Below are positions 16,377-24,530 of a DNA stretch of 39,170 bases, piece after piece. The notes under the pieces were generated by a model. It worked only from the letters and a program-made list of their open reading frames with translations. It searched no databases and was not told the DNA's origin. The DNA is taken from contig CALBEF010000104.1 in assembly GCA_937927775.1 (NCBI GenBank), forward strand, positions 1 to 39,170. Direction: 5' to 3'. This DNA is from an uncultured Anaerolineae bacterium (lineage in GTDB: Bacteria; Chloroflexota; Anaerolineae; J036; Brachytrichaceae). The translations under genes and the position numbers were made by a program. Position 1 is the stretch's first letter, and the number at the start of each line of letters is the position of its first letter.

Positions 16377-17204
16377 ATGGAAGGTGTGTTTCGAGGTTTC
16401 ATAGCAGTTCTTCTCGCGTTGGGTGTTGCCCCGGTTGCCGCTGCTGCACCCGCCCAGGCCGAGACCGGCGGGGGCGCGGTCGACCTGACGATGGTGACCT
16501 TGATAACCATCGCGGCCCTGGTGGCGGCGGTCATGGTTGGCGGCATCGTGATCTCGGCAATTGCCGCCGGTATCAGCCGGTTCCTCGGCAGGAACATGCC
16601 CGCTGCGGACGCGATTGCGAAGCTCGACAAGCAACAGATCGCGTCGGTCTCGCAGCCGCGCAAGCCGATCAGGATCGGTCCAAACTGGGAGCCGTTCGTC
16701 ATCGCAGCCGGCGGCTTTGTGGTGGTGTATATCCTGGCCTCGCTCTTTGTCCGCCCGGCCGGCGAGATGTCTGCCGCAGCGCCTGCCGCTGAATCCGTTG
16801 CCGGTCAAGGCCAGTCAGCGCGGACTCTGTCCGACCCTGCTGCGACGCTGTCGGTGCTGCCCACCACGGGCAACTTCGAGGAAATTGTCGCCAGCCTGCC
16901 GGCCGGAGACGCCGATAGCGGCGTGAAGCTGTTCGCCTCGATCGGCTGCAATGCCTGCCACAGCCTGCAGAAAGATCAACGCCTGGTCGGACCGTCGTTC
17001 TACGGGCTGTGGACGCGCTCGGCGGCTAATCCGTCTGGCTTGTCGGCCAAAGCATACATCTACGAGAGTATCGTGCAACCCAACAAAGTGATCGTGGAAG
17101 GCTACCAGGCCAATCTGATGCCGCAGAACTACGCCGCTGTGTTGAGCGTCCAGCAGATGGCCGACATCCTCGCTTACATCGAGCGCGATCACGCCGAGGA
17201 ATGA
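16377..17204 (+). CDS. Membrane-anchored monohaem cytochrome c
   Basis: A 275-residue protein. Residues 1-27 look like a signal peptide or first helix ending AQA. Two membrane helices follow at about 37-63 and 104-125, with a short cytoplasmic loop, which puts the C-terminal domain outside the membrane. The cytochrome c domain has the haem site CNACH (Cys191, Cys194, His195) and a likely axial Met248 in ANLMPQNY. The ending VQQMADILAYIER is typical of cytochromes c in respiratory complexes such as caa3 oxidase or alternative complex III; no other subunit gene is near. GGAGG lies 10 nt before ATG 16377; GTG 16374 is also possible. A copy of the 15-bp palindromic element (16820-16834) falls in the linker before the haem domain. 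Confidence 0.88.
   Translation: MEGVFRGFIAVLLALGVAPVAAAAPAQAETGGGAVDLTMVTLITIAALVAAVMVGGIVISAIAAGISRFLGRNMPAADAIAKLDKQQIASVSQPRKPIRIGPNWEPFVIAAGGFVVVYILASLFVRPAGEMSAAAPAAESVAGQGQSARTLSDPAATLSVLPTTGNFEEIVASLPAGDADSGVKLFASIGCNACHSLQKDQRLVGPSFYGLWTRSAANPSGLSAKAYIYESIVQPNKVIVEGYQANLMPQNYAAVLSVQQMADILAYIERDHAEE
16820..16834 (-). repeat. 15-bp palindromic element, copy 1 (cytochrome c linker)
   Basis: Core CGGACTCTGTCCG at 16821-16833 (AGA-centre variant, minus orientation). It reads as ARTLSD in the cytochrome gene. Confidence 0.8.
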
Positions 17205-17677
17205 ACAAGCAGGCCCTGATCGAGCGGCTTGAGGCGGAGCGCGCCGCGCTCAACAGCCTGATCGAGCCGCTCACGGCGGATCAGCTTCTGGCTGCCGGCC
17301 AGGACGGCCATTCGATCAAAGACACGCTGGCCTGCCTGGCCGTGCGCGCATCGCGCATGGTCACGCTGCTGTTCAGCGCAGAGCGTGGCCGGCAGCCGCC
17401 GGAGATCGACCTGATCCTGAGCGGCTGGGAAAGCTCGCGCGAGCAGGACTATGCCGCCCAGAAAGATCGCCCGCTCGATCTCGTTCTCTCGGACTATCAC
17501 GGCGCACATCGGCAACTGCTGAGGCGGCTTGCGCACTGGAGCGACGCCGATCTGGCCGACCCGCGCAAATATCGCTGGGCGCGCGGGAGTTCCATTGCTG
17601 ATCTGCTGGTGTCACGGGTGGCCGAGCACGAGGCTGCCTGTCGGGCAATGATTGCCGCCATGATTAAGACACAATAG
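17201..17677 (+). CDS. DinB/ClbS-like four-helix protein
   Basis: A 158-residue protein predicted to be all helical. It starts MNKQALIERLEAERAALNSL and contains HSIKDTLACLAVRASRMVTLL, the characteristic first-helix pair of the DinB/ClbS(DfsB) families, in which W/HSxKDxLAH is typical. The C-terminal helix includes RVAEHEAACRAMI, where the family often has a metal-ligand His. Known members include thiol transferases and, for ClbS, a hydrolase giving toxin resistance; which applies here is not evident. Its ATG overlaps the cytochrome stop codon (ATGA), so the two are translationally coupled although their functions look unrelated. Confidence 0.75.
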   Translation: MNKQALIERLEAERAALNSLIEPLTADQLLAAGQDGHSIKDTLACLAVRASRMVTLLFSAERGRQPPEIDLILSGWESSREQDYAAQKDRPLDLVLSDYHGAHRQLLRRLAHWSDADLADPRKYRWARGSSIADLLVSRVAEHEAACRAMIAAMIKTQ

Positions 17678-17739
17678 CGCGCGGCGCAGGTTGCCGGTTG
17701 CAAAAGCCGTTCGCGCGGGGTTGCGCAGGGAGCGTTCTC

Positions 17740-18630
17740 ATGCTGGTGTTTGACCTCTCTTACACGTTTGGCCGGCTGCGCCTGACCGGCAGCACGCGGC
17801 TGGATTTCGTCCAGCGCATGTCAACCGGCGACATGCGCGGCTTGAACGCCGGCGAAGGCCGAACGACTGTCTTCACCACCCCGATTGGCCGCATGGTCGA
17901 TTACACGCTGGTCCTGGCCGAGCCGGATTCGCTGCTGCTCCTCTGCGGAGGCGGAAACCAACAGCGATTGATGCGCTGGTTGCGCAAGTACATTCTCTTC
18001 AACGATGATGCGCAGGTCAGCGATGAGAGCGATGCGCTGCCGATGCTGGGCGTCTTTGGCCCCGGCGCCGACGCATGGGCAGAGACGATTCAACCCGGCG
18101 CATCGGGGTGGCCGCTGCACACCCATTGCGCGGGGTCGGACGGAGTCCGCCTGGTCAGGGCGCGGCCGCTGCAGGGGGCCGGCTATTACTGGATCGGCCG
18201 GAACGCGCCGATTGCGCAAACGCCCTCGCCGATTGCCGAATACGAGGCGCTGCGCATCGCCGCCGGCTATCCAGCGTACCCCAACGAGATCAACGAGGAC
18301 TATATCCCGCTCGAAGCCGGCCTGCGCGACGCGATCAGTTTCACCAAAGGCTGCTACATCGGCCAGGAGATCATCGCGCGCATGGAGTCGCGCGGTCAAC
18401 TCGGACGGAGTCCGCTGGCAAAGAAGCTGGCGCGTCTGCAATTCACGAGCATGAGCGACATGCCGGCGCAGCCGGGCGATCGCCTGCTGATGGACGGCGC
18501 AGAGGCCGGCGTGATCACCAGCGTGTCGCCGGCCGGTGATGTTGCCCTCGGCTACGTGCGATCAGCGCACGCTCAGCCGGGCGCGCGCCTGAGCGTAGCC
18601 GGCCGGGCTGCCCAGGCCATCCTGCTATAG
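17740..18630 (+). CDS. ygfZ: YgfZ/GcvT-like folate-binding protein
   Basis: A 296-residue protein of the aminomethyltransferase fold. The YgfZ signature KGCYIGQE is at residues 203-210 with the conserved Cys205. YgfZ proteins bind folate and help build or repair some iron-sulfur enzymes such as the tRNA thiotransferase MiaB. The N-terminal DFVQRMSTGDM and the C-terminal ALGYVRSAHAQPGARL fit the fold. ATG 17740 is chosen because AGGGAG lies about 7 nt upstream; the open frame back to TTG 17698 has no family likeness. Two copies of the 15-bp palindromic element sit inside the gene: one gives SDGVR at residues 133-137, the other LGRSPL just after the signature helix. Confidence 0.88.
   Translation: MLVFDLSYTFGRLRLTGSTRLDFVQRMSTGDMRGLNAGEGRTTVFTTPIGRMVDYTLVLAEPDSLLLLCGGGNQQRLMRWLRKYILFNDDAQVSDESDALPMLGVFGPGADAWAETIQPGASGWPLHTHCAGSDGVRLVRARPLQGAGYYWIGRNAPIAQTPSPIAEYEALRIAAGYPAYPNEINEDYIPLEAGLRDAISFTKGCYIGQEIIARMESRGQLGRSPLAKKLARLQFTSMSDMPAQPGDRLLMDGAEAGVITSVSPAGDVALGYVRSAHAQPGARLSVAGRAAQAILL
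18136..18150 (+). repeat. 15-bp palindromic element, copy 2 (ygfZ)
   Basis: Exact TCGGACGGAGTCCGC. It is read in frame as SDGVR, residues 133-137 of the YgfZ protein. Confidence 0.9.
18401..18415 (+). repeat. 15-bp palindromic element, copy 3 (ygfZ)
   Basis: Exact TCGGACGGAGTCCGC, read in a different frame from copy 2 and giving LGRSPL. Confidence 0.9.
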
Positions 18631-18687
18631 GCTTGCTGCCACCTCTTTGAGGCGCGACGAGTCACGACACACAAGGAGACACAAAAC

Positions 18688-20196
18688 ATGAGCGAGAAAT
18701 TGTCTGTGCCAGCCGAACACCTGCCGGGTGGCGGATATACGCCGGCAGCGCCGCTAAAGACAGCATCGGATGTGCTGGAGTTTGCCCGCTCCAGGAAAGT
18801 CGCTCAGGTCGACGTCAAGTTCATCGATCTGCCGGGCCAGTGGCAGCACTTCACCGTGCCGATCAATCAGCTTGACGAAGACGCTTTTGCCGAGGGCCTG
18901 GGCTTTGACAGCTCGTCTGTGCGCGGATTCCAGGCCACTCAGGCGAGCGACATGCTGCTCATCCCGGACCCGGCCACAGCAGTCATCGACCCGTTCTCGA
19001 CCGGCGTCCCAACCCTGTCGTTGATTTGCAACGTCAAGGATCCCCTCTCAGGCGAAATGTGCGCGCGCGACCCGCGCCACGTGGCCCGGAAAGCTGAAGA
19101 CTATTTGAAGAGCACCGGCATCGCAGACACCATTTTCTTCGGGCTGGAGGCAGAGTTCTTCGTGTTCGACTCGGTGCGCTTCGACCAGAACCAGCACAGC
19201 GGTTATTACTTTGTCGATAGCGATGAGGGCGTATGGAACAGCGGCCGGCAGAACGACGGCAAACCAAACCTGGGCCACCGGCCGCGTTACAAAGAGGGCT
19301 GTTTCCCGGTGTCGCCGCTGGATTCTTTGCAGGAGATCCGCACGCAGATGACCATGACACTGCTGTCACTGGGCATCGAGGTGGAGGCGCACCACCACGA
19401 GGTCGCCACTGCCGGCCAGTGCGAGATCGACATGCGCTTTGCGCCGCTCACGCGCATGGCCGACAATGTGCTGACCTGTAAGTACGTGGTTCACAATGTG
19501 GCCGAGCGCAACGGCAAGACGGCGACATTCATGCCGAAGCCGCTCTTTGCCGACAACTGCTCCGGGATGCACTGCCACCAGAGTTTGTGGAACGGCGGCC
19601 AGCCCCTGTTTGCCGACCCACAGGGCTATGCCGGCCTGTCGCAGATTGCGTTGTGGTACATCGGCGGCCTGCTGAAGCACGCACCGGCGCTGCTGGCGCT
19701 CACGTCGCCCACGACCAACTCGTACCGCCGGCTGGCGCCGGGCTGCGAAGCGCCGGTGAACCTGGTCTACTCGCAGCGCAACCGCTCGGCGGCCTGCCGC
19801 ATCCCGATGCACAGCCAAAGCCCGAAGGCCAGGCGCATCGAGTTCCGTTGCCCGGACGCGCTGTGCAACCCCTACCTGGCGTTCAGCGCCATGCTGATGG
19901 CCGGCCTGGACGGCATCCAGAACAAGATCGACCCCGGCGTGCCGATGGACAAGTCGGACGGAGTCCGCGACATCTTCGGCCTGCCGGAAGAGGAAAAGGC
20001 CGGCATCAAAACCGTTCCCGGCTCGCTGGAGGAAGCGCTGGCGGCGCTCGAAGCCGACCATGACTTCCTGCTCAGGGGCGACGTGTTCACCACCGACCTG
20101 CTGGAGACTTACATCGGCTACAAGCGGCGCCACGAGGTTGACCCGCTCCGCCTGCGCCCGCACCCCTACGAGTTCTATCTGTACTATGAGTTGTGA
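18688..20196 (+). CDS. glnA: Glutamine synthetase type I, lacking the adenylylation tyrosine
   Basis: A 502-residue GSI that makes glutamine from glutamate, ammonia and ATP. Signatures: [10 protein letters not shown] (N-terminal), [11 protein letters not shown] (metal site), [14 protein letters not shown], the [21 protein letters not shown] region and [17 protein letters not shown]. The end [13 protein letters not shown] is complete. The ribosome site is AAGGAG before ATG 18688. The loop that in enterobacterial GSI carries the adenylylated Tyr (DKNLYDLPPEE) reads [16 protein letters not shown] here. Phe430 replaces the Tyr, and five extra residues, SDGVR (423-427), are exactly one copy of the 15-bp palindromic element. 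Control by adenylylation at this site is therefore unlikely. The stop codon runs into a heptamer array. Confidence 0.96.
   Translation: MSEKLSVPAEHLPGGGYTPAAPLKTASDVLEFARSRKVAQVDVKFIDLPGQWQHFTVPINQLDEDAFAEGLGFDSSSVRGFQATQASDMLLIPDPATAVIDPFSTGVPTLSLICNVKDPLSGEMCARDPRHVARKAEDYLKSTGIADTIFFGLEAEFFVFDSVRFDQNQHSGYYFVDSDEGVWNSGRQNDGKPNLGHRPRYKEGCFPVSPLDSLQEIRTQMTMTLLSLGIEVEAHHHEVATAGQCEIDMRFAPLTRMADNVLTCKYVVHNVAERNGKTATFMPKPLFADNCSGMHCHQSLWNGGQPLFADPQGYAGLSQIALWYIGGLLKHAPALLALTSPTTNSYRRLAPGCEAPVNLVYSQRNRSAACRIPMHSQSPKARRIEFRCPDALCNPYLAFSAMLMAGLDGIQNKIDPGVPMDKSDGVRDIFGLPEEEKAGIKTVPGSLEEALAALEADHDFLLRGDVFTTDLLETYIGYKRRHEVDPLRLRPHPYEFYLYYEL
19954..19968 (+). repeat. 15-bp palindromic element, copy 4 (glnA)
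   Basis: Exact TCGGACGGAGTCCGC, read codon by codon as Ser-Asp-Gly-Val-Arg (423-427). It accounts for the whole 5-residue excess relative to the E. coli enzyme in this loop. Confidence 0.95.
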
Positions 20197-20297
20197 GTGC
20201 TGGGTGCTGAGTGCTGACACGAGATACGCAATACGCAATACGCAATGCGCAATGCGCAATGCGCAATGCGCAATACGCAATACGCAATACGAGATAC
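20195..20297. repeat. Heptanucleotide arrays between the converging glnA and CAP genes
   Basis: Three GAGTGCT-type units (20195-20215, overlapping the glnA stop), then eleven units GAGATAC, GCAATAC x2, GCAATGC x4, GCAATAC x3, GAGATAC (20221-20297). The second array has a symmetrical order of units. Confidence 0.95.
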
Positions 20298-20308
20298 AAG
20301 ACGACAGG

Positions 20309-21577
20309 TTATATCTGCTTGCGCCTGAGCAGCGCGACGAGGCCCAGCACAATGACCATTGCCTGCGCCGTCGCCACTGCCGGCAACAACCAGTCTGGCA
20401 GAGTTGCGTCCGGGCGAGACGCGGCGCCGGGTGAAGCGTCGGTCAGCAGCGGGTCAGCAGCAGCGGGGAGATCGGTCGAGGCGGACGGAGTCCGCGCGGA
20501 CTCTGTCTGCGTTGCCGGCGACGGGGGCTCACTGTTCAACACCGTCGGCACCGCGACGCCCCCTGATTGGCCGGCGGCAGGGGAATCCGTAGCCGGCTCA
20601 GGAGCAGGGGCCGCAGTGAGTGGCGCAGGTTGTTCATTGGCCGGCGCGCCGGCGTCTGCGCGCGCTGTGTCTGTTTCAGCGCCGGCCTCAGTGGCAACAT
20701 CCGTTGTATTTTCGGCGCCTGTCTGCGCGCCGGGGCCGATCGCAACTACTACCGGTGCGCTGTTCGGGTCATATTGGATGCTGGCCGTGGATACCGTCAT
20801 GCGGTCGCTCGCGTCGCGGTATTGCACATAGATCGTCTTCAGGCCGGGTGTGTTGTCGAACGTGAAAGGCAGGAGCGCCTCCCACTTTTGCCAGACAGCG
20901 CCAGAAAAGCCCGGGTCGGCGCTGATACGAACCTCAATCGCCCTGCCGATCGCGTTGCCCTCGCCTTCCGGCGCCACATCCTCCTGCGCCAGGCGCACAG
21001 CAACCTGGGGCATGTTGGTCACAGCCGCGCCATCGTTGATGAACACGGGCAGCGCGTTGGGTTGGGCGCCCAGCACCAGCGTCCAGTAGGCAGTGGTCAC
21101 GCCGGCCGGGCTGGTGTTCAGCGCAACGCCAATGCCGATCTCGCGGAAGCGCGGGTCGAGCAGGATGCGCCTTTCTGCGTCGTCCGAGGCCCAGAACTCC
21201 AGCGCCTCGGCGAAGCCGCCGCGGACTCCGTCCGAGTTGCCGGCGTAAACCAGCTCGGCCCACACGCGCTGACCGATCCACGACGAGTAGCCGGCCGCCA
21301 ACACGCGGTCGTCGAGCTTCGAGCTATCGGAGCCGATGTGATCGAGAAAGCCCTTGTCCGCCATATCCTGGCTGTGTCGTTGCGCGGCCTTTTCCAGAAC
21401 CGCGTTCGGCGCCAGCGGCGACACGCCATTGAGAATCCTGGTTCGATTGATCTGCGACAGGGCGTCTGCTTTGTCCAGGGTCTGTGCATGGGCGGACGGG
21501 GCCAGTGTCACAGCGCAATGCGCGGCGCAATATATCAGCGCCGCCATCATTCGCAACCACACAGGCGCGCAACGCAT
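20309..21577 (-). CDS. Secreted CAP-domain protein with C-terminal membrane anchor
   Basis: A 422-residue protein with a signal peptide (ending APSAHA, about residue 30). A CAP (SCP/PR-1-like) domain spans about residues 35-180, with INRTRILNGVSPL, HSQDMADKGFLDHIG (the conserved His and following acid) and a FREIGIGVA strand. A beta domain resembling an Ig-like or Big fold follows (VEVRISADPGFSGAVWQKW to TIYVQYRDAS), then a Pro/Ala/Thr-rich spacer and a final hydrophobic helix ending RRKQI, like a wall- or membrane-anchor tail but without LPXTG. ATG 21575-21577 is chosen because GGGGAG precedes it; upstream ATGs at 21598 and 21625 overlap the previous gene. Three copies of the palindromic element lie in it. 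It is the last gene of the radC set. Confidence 0.82.
   Translation of the reverse strand: MRCAPVWLRMMAALIYCAAHCAVTLAPSAHAQTLDKADALSQINRTRILNGVSPLAPNAVLEKAAQRHSQDMADKGFLDHIGSDSSKLDDRVLAAGYSSWIGQRVWAELVYAGNSDGVRGGFAEALEFWASDDAERRILLDPRFREIGIGVALNTSPAGVTTAYWTLVLGAQPNALPVFINDGAAVTNMPQVAVRLAQEDVAPEGEGNAIGRAIEVRISADPGFSGAVWQKWEALLPFTFDNTPGLKTIYVQYRDASDRMTVSTASIQYDPNSAPVVVAIGPGAQTGAENTTDVATEAGAETDTARADAGAPANEQPAPLTAAPAPEPATDSPAAGQSGGVAVPTVLNSEPPSPATQTESARTPSASTDLPAAADPLLTDASPGAASRPDATLPDWLLPAVATAQAMVIVLGLVALLRRKQI
20481..20495 (+). repeat. 15-bp palindromic element, copy 5 (CAP gene spacer)
   Basis: Core CGGACGGAGTCCG at 20482-20494, in the low-complexity spacer of the CAP protein. It forms a tandem pair with copy 6. 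Confidence 0.85.
20496..20510 (-). repeat. 15-bp palindromic element, copy 6, degenerate (CAP gene spacer)
   Basis: CGGACTCTGTCTG at 20497-20509 has one mismatch to the AGA-centre variant. It abuts copy 5 in the opposite orientation; together they read TESARTPSA. Confidence 0.6.
21221..21235 (-). repeat. 15-bp palindromic element, copy 7 (CAP domain)
   Basis: Core CGGACTCCGTCCG at 21222-21234. Read on the minus strand it gives SDGVR inside YAGNSDGVRGGFAEAL of the CAP domain. Confidence 0.9.
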
Positions 21578-21584
21578 CACTGTC

Positions 21585-24530
21585 TTACTCCCCTTCATGG
21601 CGGACGATGGGCAGATAGAGCACATTAAGTGGCGGAAGATAGAAGCTGCCCAGATAAATCAGGTCGTCTTTAGCCGGCGCGCCATCCTGAGACGCCGGCC
21701 AGCGCACGACATCGCTGCGATTATAGACGCCGGCGTACAGCCTGTACTCGCCTCCCGGCGCAAGAAACGGCAGGACGAAGCGGTGAAGCTGCTCGATGCC
21801 ATCGCCCGGCCGATAGGTGAGCGTGGAGCGTTTGCCGTATTCGGGGGGGTTGTCGTCCTGCGCCACCAGCCGGCCATCCGGGCCGATGACATGCAGAAAG
21901 AGCACACCATCGCGCGTGACGTTGGATTCGACCTGCCAATAGGTGCGCAAATCAAGCGGGGTCGATCGAACCAGCGCCTGACTCAGTCCATAGCCCAGCA
22001 ACCTTAACTCGCCTGCCCGCGCGTCCACACGATACGGAATATCGGTTGCCACAGGCGTGCGCGGATAGTCCCTGACTTCAACCAGACCCAGTTGCGTGCG
22101 ACCGATCACACGGACAGAGTCCGCATGGTCGTCGTCGGCGCGCATTTCTATGGAAAGGCTGTAGAGGCCGGCGCGCGTGTCGAAGGGCAGGAATAGCGAC
22201 TGCATGTCGCGCACAGGTTCGCCGGCCGGCCATGCGCCGATCGGCGTTAATCCGGCGCCGGTGACGCCTGTGGCAGTCACCACACTGCCGCCCAGCAGTC
22301 CGCTGAACGATAAAACCGTGCGCCAGGGCCGATTGGTTGGCTTGTCGAGCTGCCAGGTCAATACCACGGGCAGAATCTCGCCGGCATATATGGTCGGCCT
22401 GTGTTCCACCTTGAGCAACGTGACGCCGTCGCCGCTCCACACCGGCGGGCCGGCAGGAGCAGCCGGCCAGCGCAATACGCGCACACAACACCGCACCTCA
22501 TCCGGCGTCAGATCAACCTCGGCCACTTGAACGATTTCGGCCTTGGCGCCAGCCCGCACAGCAAACTGCAGGCGGTAAGACTGAAAAGGCAGTCCCAGGG
22601 GCACGGGAATGAGATAGTCAACCCGCAGGATGTCCTCTGCGCTCATCTCACCGGGCGCGGATTCCAGCTCGGCCGGCACAAACCAGTCATACCAGACCTG
22701 GCCGTTCAAGTCGCTGAAGCGCAACGACACTGAGCAATCTCCTGGATCGCGCCGGCCTCCATTCCTCCAATACAGCGACAGCCACAGATTGGCGTGCGGA
22801 TTGCGCGGATTGCCCGGCTTGAGTTCGTAGCCAACCAGTGCAGGAGAGCCGTCAGACGCCAATCCGGCCAGGGGGCGCGCTGATGGTGGAAGCCGGTCAT
22901 ACACCGGGGACTGAAGCTCAAACAATTGCAGTTCGATGAAGCGGGTGCGAGCCGGGAAGTACACCTGTTTGCGACGCAGTCCGTTTTCCAGCAGCCACTC
23001 GCGCGACACATAATCTGCGCCCAGCGGGATGATGGTCGGATTGGTCAGCCAGACACGGCGGTACTGCTGAACCAGATCGCGCGTTGGCGGCGCAGCCTGC
23101 GCCAGGCCCGGCGCGTACGACGACACAGTTGCGGCCTCCAGCGGCGAGCCATAGACAAGGACATCGCCTTCCTGCCAGTGGTCTCGCACGTAGTGAGCCA
23201 GACCGCGCCAGTCGTCGTGCCAGTCGGCTGTGCGCGTGAACTGGCGCAGATTGCCATAGCCCTGGGCCAGCAACAACGCGGCAATACCGACGATGCCGCC
23301 GGCTGTCCATGCCCATCCCCACGCATGGCGGCCAGCAACCAAATACCGGCGGCCCGCATCCAGCGCCAGCGCCATGGCCCGGCTGCTCATGATGGCAACG
23401 AAGGGCAGCACCAGAATCAGATGACGCACGCCCTGGAAATTCGGCTTGATGAACGAGAGGCCAAACCACACCAGCACAGGCCCCGCCGCAGACAGACCCA
23501 AGAGCAGCCGGTCGAGCCGGGACTGGCGATCATCCCGTGCGCTGCTCGATGCGGACTCCGTCCGAGGCGCCAGCGCGCCCGCCACGCACAAGGCAATGCA
23601 CAGCCACGTCGCCAGACCGCCGGTAGGATCGACCGCGTTCATGCCGAAGGTGTGGCCGGCCACCAGGCTGGAAACGATCACATCCAGCGGCACAAAATGG
23701 TAATCGGCTTCCCGGCCCCCGATCATGCGCGCAAGCGTGGTCTGGGTAAACGGCAACGACACCAGTCCGATGAGCGCAATCACTGCGCCAGTGGCAAGGA
23801 TGCGTCGAATCAGGCGTCGGCGAGCGGCATCATTTTCTACAGCCATACGACGCAGCAGCACGATGGCAACGAACACGAGGTGGGCCAGCGCCAGACCAAT
23901 GAATGAGTAGTGCGTGCTGACCGACAAAAACGTCAGAATGCCCCAGGCAATCCAGGCATAGAGCCGGCGCCGGATCCAGTGGTCAGTTGGCCTGGGCCTG
24001 ATTAGCCGGCACATGGCGTAGGTAGTCAGCGCCGCCAGGGACACCACCAGGGTGTACATGCGAATGTCGTGGCTGTACCACTGAATGGCCGGCGAGAGCA
24101 GCGTTGTCAGGCCGGCCAGGATGCCTGTCGCCGGCGTGAACATGCGCCGGGCCAGCGCGTAGGTCAGCGGCACGACGAGGACGCCGGCCAGCACCGACAC
24201 CCATTTCAACGCAAATTCGCTCTGGCCGGCAAAGATCCCCCACGCTTTGAGCAGCACGAAATACAGCGGGGGGTGCGTGTCGATGGTTGGCACATCGTAC
24301 AGATAAACGATATTGCGCAGGTTATCCGCCCAGGACGACGCGAGGCGCAACAGGGTCACGCCGTCGTCCAGCCACAGGCTTCTGCCCAGCACATCGGTTG
24401 CTCGCAGCGCCAGCGCCAGAAAGGCCAGCATTGACATCCACGCCAGTTCGCGCCGGTTAACAACCGGGAGGCGCGCCGGACGCGTTGCCGCGTTGAACCT
24501 GGCAAGCATTGCAGTTAGCTGCGCCATCAT
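21585..24530 (-). CDS. GT-C family membrane glycosyltransferase with beta-rich C-terminal modules (1)
   Basis: A 981-residue protein. The N-terminal half is a polytopic GT-C fold (PMT/ArnT-like): the first outer loop has the acidic pair Asp55-Asp56 in SLWLDDGVTLL, followed by DTHPPLYFVLLKAWG. About ten membrane helices extend to about residue 440. Such enzymes move a sugar from a polyprenyl-phosphate donor to an acceptor on the outer face of the membrane. After a soluble section, three beta-rich modules follow (about residues 600-980), each with a xxYWx/LTWx strand and an ending like GGEYRLYAGVYN; related modules occur in the kinase and the other two GT-C proteins. Its ATG overlaps the upstream stop (ATGA at 24527-24530). 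Two palindromic elements lie within the gene. Confidence 0.85.
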   Translation of the reverse strand: MMAQLTAMLARFNAATRPARLPVVNRRELAWMSMLAFLALALRATDVLGRSLWLDDGVTLLRLASSWADNLRNIVYLYDVPTIDTHPPLYFVLLKAWGIFAGQSEFALKWVSVLAGVLVVPLTYALARRMFTPATGILAGLTTLLSPAIQWYSHDIRMYTLVVSLAALTTYAMCRLIRPRPTDHWIRRRLYAWIAWGILTFLSVSTHYSFIGLALAHLVFVAIVLLRRMAVENDAARRRLIRRILATGAVIALIGLVSLPFTQTTLARMIGGREADYHFVPLDVIVSSLVAGHTFGMNAVDPTGGLATWLCIALCVAGALAPRTESASSSARDDRQSRLDRLLLGLSAAGPVLVWFGLSFIKPNFQGVRHLILVLPFVAIMSSRAMALALDAGRRYLVAGRHAWGWAWTAGGIVGIAALLLAQGYGNLRQFTRTADWHDDWRGLAHYVRDHWQEGDVLVYGSPLEAATVSSYAPGLAQAAPPTRDLVQQYRRVWLTNPTIIPLGADYVSREWLLENGLRRKQVYFPARTRFIELQLFELQSPVYDRLPPSARPLAGLASDGSPALVGYELKPGNPRNPHANLWLSLYWRNGGRRDPGDCSVSLRFSDLNGQVWYDWFVPAELESAPGEMSAEDILRVDYLIPVPLGLPFQSYRLQFAVRAGAKAEIVQVAEVDLTPDEVRCCVRVLRWPAAPAGPPVWSGDGVTLLKVEHRPTIYAGEILPVVLTWQLDKPTNRPWRTVLSFSGLLGGSVVTATGVTGAGLTPIGAWPAGEPVRDMQSLFLPFDTRAGLYSLSIEMRADDDHADSVRVIGRTQLGLVEVRDYPRTPVATDIPYRVDARAGELRLLGYGLSQALVRSTPLDLRTYWQVESNVTRDGVLFLHVIGPDGRLVAQDDNPPEYGKRSTLTYRPGDGIEQLHRFVLPFLAPGGEYRLYAGVYNRSDVVRWPASQDGAPAKDDLIYLGSFYLPPLNVLYLPIVRHEGE
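22110..22124 (+). repeat. 15-bp palindromic element, copy 8 (GT-C protein 1)
   Basis: Core CGGACAGAGTCCG at 22111-22123 (AGA centre). On the coding minus strand it reads ADSVR. Confidence 0.8.
23551..23565 (-). repeat. 15-bp palindromic element, copy 9 (GT-C protein 1)
   Basis: Core CGGACTCCGTCCG at 23552-23564. It reads PRTESAS in the loop between two predicted membrane helices. Confidence 0.9.

Noticed and set aside
20221..20297. Array that could be taken for a CRISPR
   Set aside because: The unit is 7 nt with no spacers and no 20-40 nt repeat, and there are no cas genes. It is a simple tandem array.
20211..20299. Short frames coding RIAYCVL- or NTQYAI-type peptides in intergenic arrays
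   Set aside because: They are produced by the stop-free heptamer in any frame and are not evidence of genes, except where the array sits inside a larger conserved gene.
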